Origin: Sipunculus nudus
Lineage: Eukaryota; Annelida; Sipuncula; Golfingiida; Sipunculidae
NCBI GenBank assembly: GCA_026874595.1
Contig: CM049308.1
Coordinates: 21,987,867-22,051,866, forward strand
Direction: 5' to 3'
Length of the DNA stretch: 64,000 nt
This document shows, in pieces, positions 61,960-64,000 of this stretch. Both the position numbers and the translations under genes were made by a program. How positions within the stretch are numbered: position 1 is the stretch's first letter; every line of letters begins with the position of its first letter. The notes below the pieces were generated by a model. The model saw only the letters and a list, made by a program, of their open reading frames with translations. It made no database searches and was not told the origin of the DNA.

Positions 61960-64000
61960 TGACACTTGAATTCCGATGAAAACCAGTGTTCTTGGCGCTC
62001 AGTCCCCTATAGGCATAGCATTGGATGGCGGAGAAAATATAAAATTACAAATATATATAAATATAATAAACATATATTTGAACAAAACATGTCCCGTTCT
62101 ATTGACGAAATCTTTATACCAAAGCCACATTTGTTTGTAAACAGTACACAGGTTTTCTATTTTTTTCCCCCAAATAATATACTAATCTTAAATAAATCTC
62201 TTTAAAGAGAAGATGGAGACAATTTAAATATTGAAAACCCCTGACTTGCAAACAGTTTAACACTGTTGCAATTGGCTCGCCCAAGGGTACACAACTACAT
62301 GCGTTCAAAAATTTAGGAAGAAAGGATCGAGTTTTTTTTTTTTTTTTTTTTACTCCACTAGAACGCATCACAACAAAATCCACTACTATCCAGCTTGGCG
62401 TCGTATTTTCTAACAAACGCACAAAAAAAGATTTTTTTATCAGTGTATACAGACACACTCTCACTCTTATAAACAACCCACGGGCCAAATAGGACCCTGC
62501 TATATATTTTTCGAAGGAGATTACTTAATTAAACCTTTGTTGCACTTGTATATAATGTAGATGGCTTCATATTCGCGGGGTTAAAATTTCGCGATTTACA
62601 CTTTTCAAGTGTTTCGGGGTCGGGGGGCGGTTCCACTTTCGCGATACCACCCTATTAAAATCTTACATAAAGTAATCCAGCATTATATGAATCAGTTATA
62701 TCAAAAAGTGTATACGCAAAATTTTAATAATTTGACGGGAACCCCAGCAAACATCAAACGAGTTGAAACTATTATTCTTTAATGGCAGATGATATGAAAG
62801 ATCTAATACCATTTATCATAGCAATCTTTAACCATACAAGATCTGTTATGATCGAGGCCTATATTAAATATCAATTTTTACCTTTCGCATCTTAAAATGC
62901 GGTGTAAGAGGACTGAACCTTGCTTGCTGGAATATCAGAATGGTGCTTGTCAAGCCAGAGACAGATGTATCGTCACGGACCGTCCAGATTTAATTTCCAC
63001 TTCTACGAGGGAAGCTTTAAAGTTTACTCTGCTAACACAGTAACACAGATATGGTTTTCAGGCGTTGCCTGAATGGTTAGGGACGCCATGCTAAAAAAAA
63101 TGCCAACAGGTCACCCTGACTGCATCATCTCCATCCATCTTCCATAATCATCAGTATGTGCTAACAATTCAGTAGTTCTACGCTCACCACAATTCAGGAA
63201 CTTTGAAAGGAGTTCTCAGAAAATACGAATTACTGCCTAAGTTTTGTGCATAACAACAATTTATCTTCACAAATATCTTCAGTAAAGAGACTCGCTGATT
63301 GCATTATGGTGCTCCTGGGTGACCTGAAAGGCATACCAGAGTTGCGACACAACGACCATTGCTGTAAGTTTGGAATTTACTTCAATTTAATGCCAAAGAG
63401 ACGAGGAGCCCCTATAAACCTCCCCCCCCCCCCCCCCGGGGGGTGACAGTTGTGTGCAGTATGCAAGACGGGCTTACAGGCTTGTCAACAGTCAAGGTTT
63501 TTAGAAAATAGATGTCTTCCCTCGGAGAATCACGAGATTCAAGCATTGCTGGCAATGAAAAGCTTTGCACACCAAGCCGAAAACAAGGGGCATTCTGACG
63601 CGATATAGAGACAAGAAGTCATTTGTGTGGTAAGGACAGACACGGCATTCGTTCTGAATCGTTGGTCACTTTTTCATTGCTCTTTAGCAACGATGAAAGG
63701 TTCTAAATCTCAGCAAAATATCACAACACACAGGAACCAGCGGAAAAAGAACTCGATAAACAGGTGTTAAAACTGTTGAGTCTCCCTGATGCGGTAATCA
63801 TCACCTTTAACGTGACTGCATGGGGTGGGGGGTGTTGGGTGGGGGCTGGTAACAGAAGTCCCCCTGCATCAACTACCCTGGAATCGCTCTGCTCCTCATT
63901 GCAAGAAGAGTCTTTCTGAATAGCCGTGTATCCCCTTTGGCACCAGACAAACTCCCCAAGAACATTTGTGGTTTCAGTCAACAGGACCAATACCAAGCAG
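61960..64000. other. Right edge; no gene supported
   Basis: A poly-T run (62,331-62,350), a C/G run (63,422-63,443) and non-repetitive sequence from 62.9 kb. A - strand frame is open at 63,721-63,996 but has no recognisable domain. Confidence 0.3.

Noticed and set aside
63060-63110. tRNA-like stretch TTGCCTGAATGGTTAGGG
   Set aside because: A-box resemblance only; no B box or acceptor stem.

Overview
The window is AT-rich, intron- and repeat-rich animal DNA. Spliced genes with multi-kilobase introns, tandem-core repeats ending in hairpins, many TIR/foldback elements and very similar proteins to known lophotrochozoan ones point to a mollusc, most likely a bivalve (inference; no species can be named). 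Only two genes are well supported. Most long open frames come from simple or tandem repeats.

Layout. Positions 1-17 kb are gene-poor: a hAT-like MITE (0.92-1.35 kb), a ~156-bp tandem array (2.33-3.69 kb), a second array with GGTGGCACCACC motifs (3.81-4.93 kb), a CT-rich minisatellite (5.6-6.5 kb), further degenerate arrays (9.8-11.7 kb), G/C homopolymer tracts (12.8-13.3 kb), and a 29-bp minisatellite between two copies of a duplicated segment (15.3-16.8 kb).

Gene 1 (+ strand, 17,958-30,275) has a TATA box at 17,417, a signal peptide and half IGFBP-type cysteine domain in its first coding exon, an 11.6-kb intron, and a second exon encoding a follistatin-like/Kazal module and a very basic tail. 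It predicts a 233-residue secreted protein.

Gene 2 (- strand, 61,482-39,151) is NAA20, the catalytic subunit of the NatB N-terminal acetyltransferase. I rebuilt it by hand from six exons, including a 25-nt microexon and first and last exons that are too short to stand out as ORFs; all five junctions keep frame and give 173 residues. Its introns carry most of the mobile DNA here: two adjacent TIR elements in TA microsatellites (39.4-43.9 kb), a tRNA-derived SINE (47.4-47.7 kb), a foldback element (52.5-53.1 kb), and a hAT element with a perfect 8-bp target duplication (53.3-56.8 kb) that holds a nested palindromic element and a ~330/660-bp satellite.

Between the two genes (30.4-39.1 kb) are a duplicated ~430-bp repeat, a nuclear-receptor-half-site-rich array, a 1.07-kb foldback element and one orphan candidate exon on the - strand. 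Right of 61.5 kb I see the NAA20 upstream region, TA microsatellites and unassigned sequence.

The most notable unexplained signals are: a palindromic AGGTGGCGCCACCT core shared by several otherwise different satellites; recurrent terminal hairpins that bound the arrays; and the twin TIR elements with dense subterminal palindromes.
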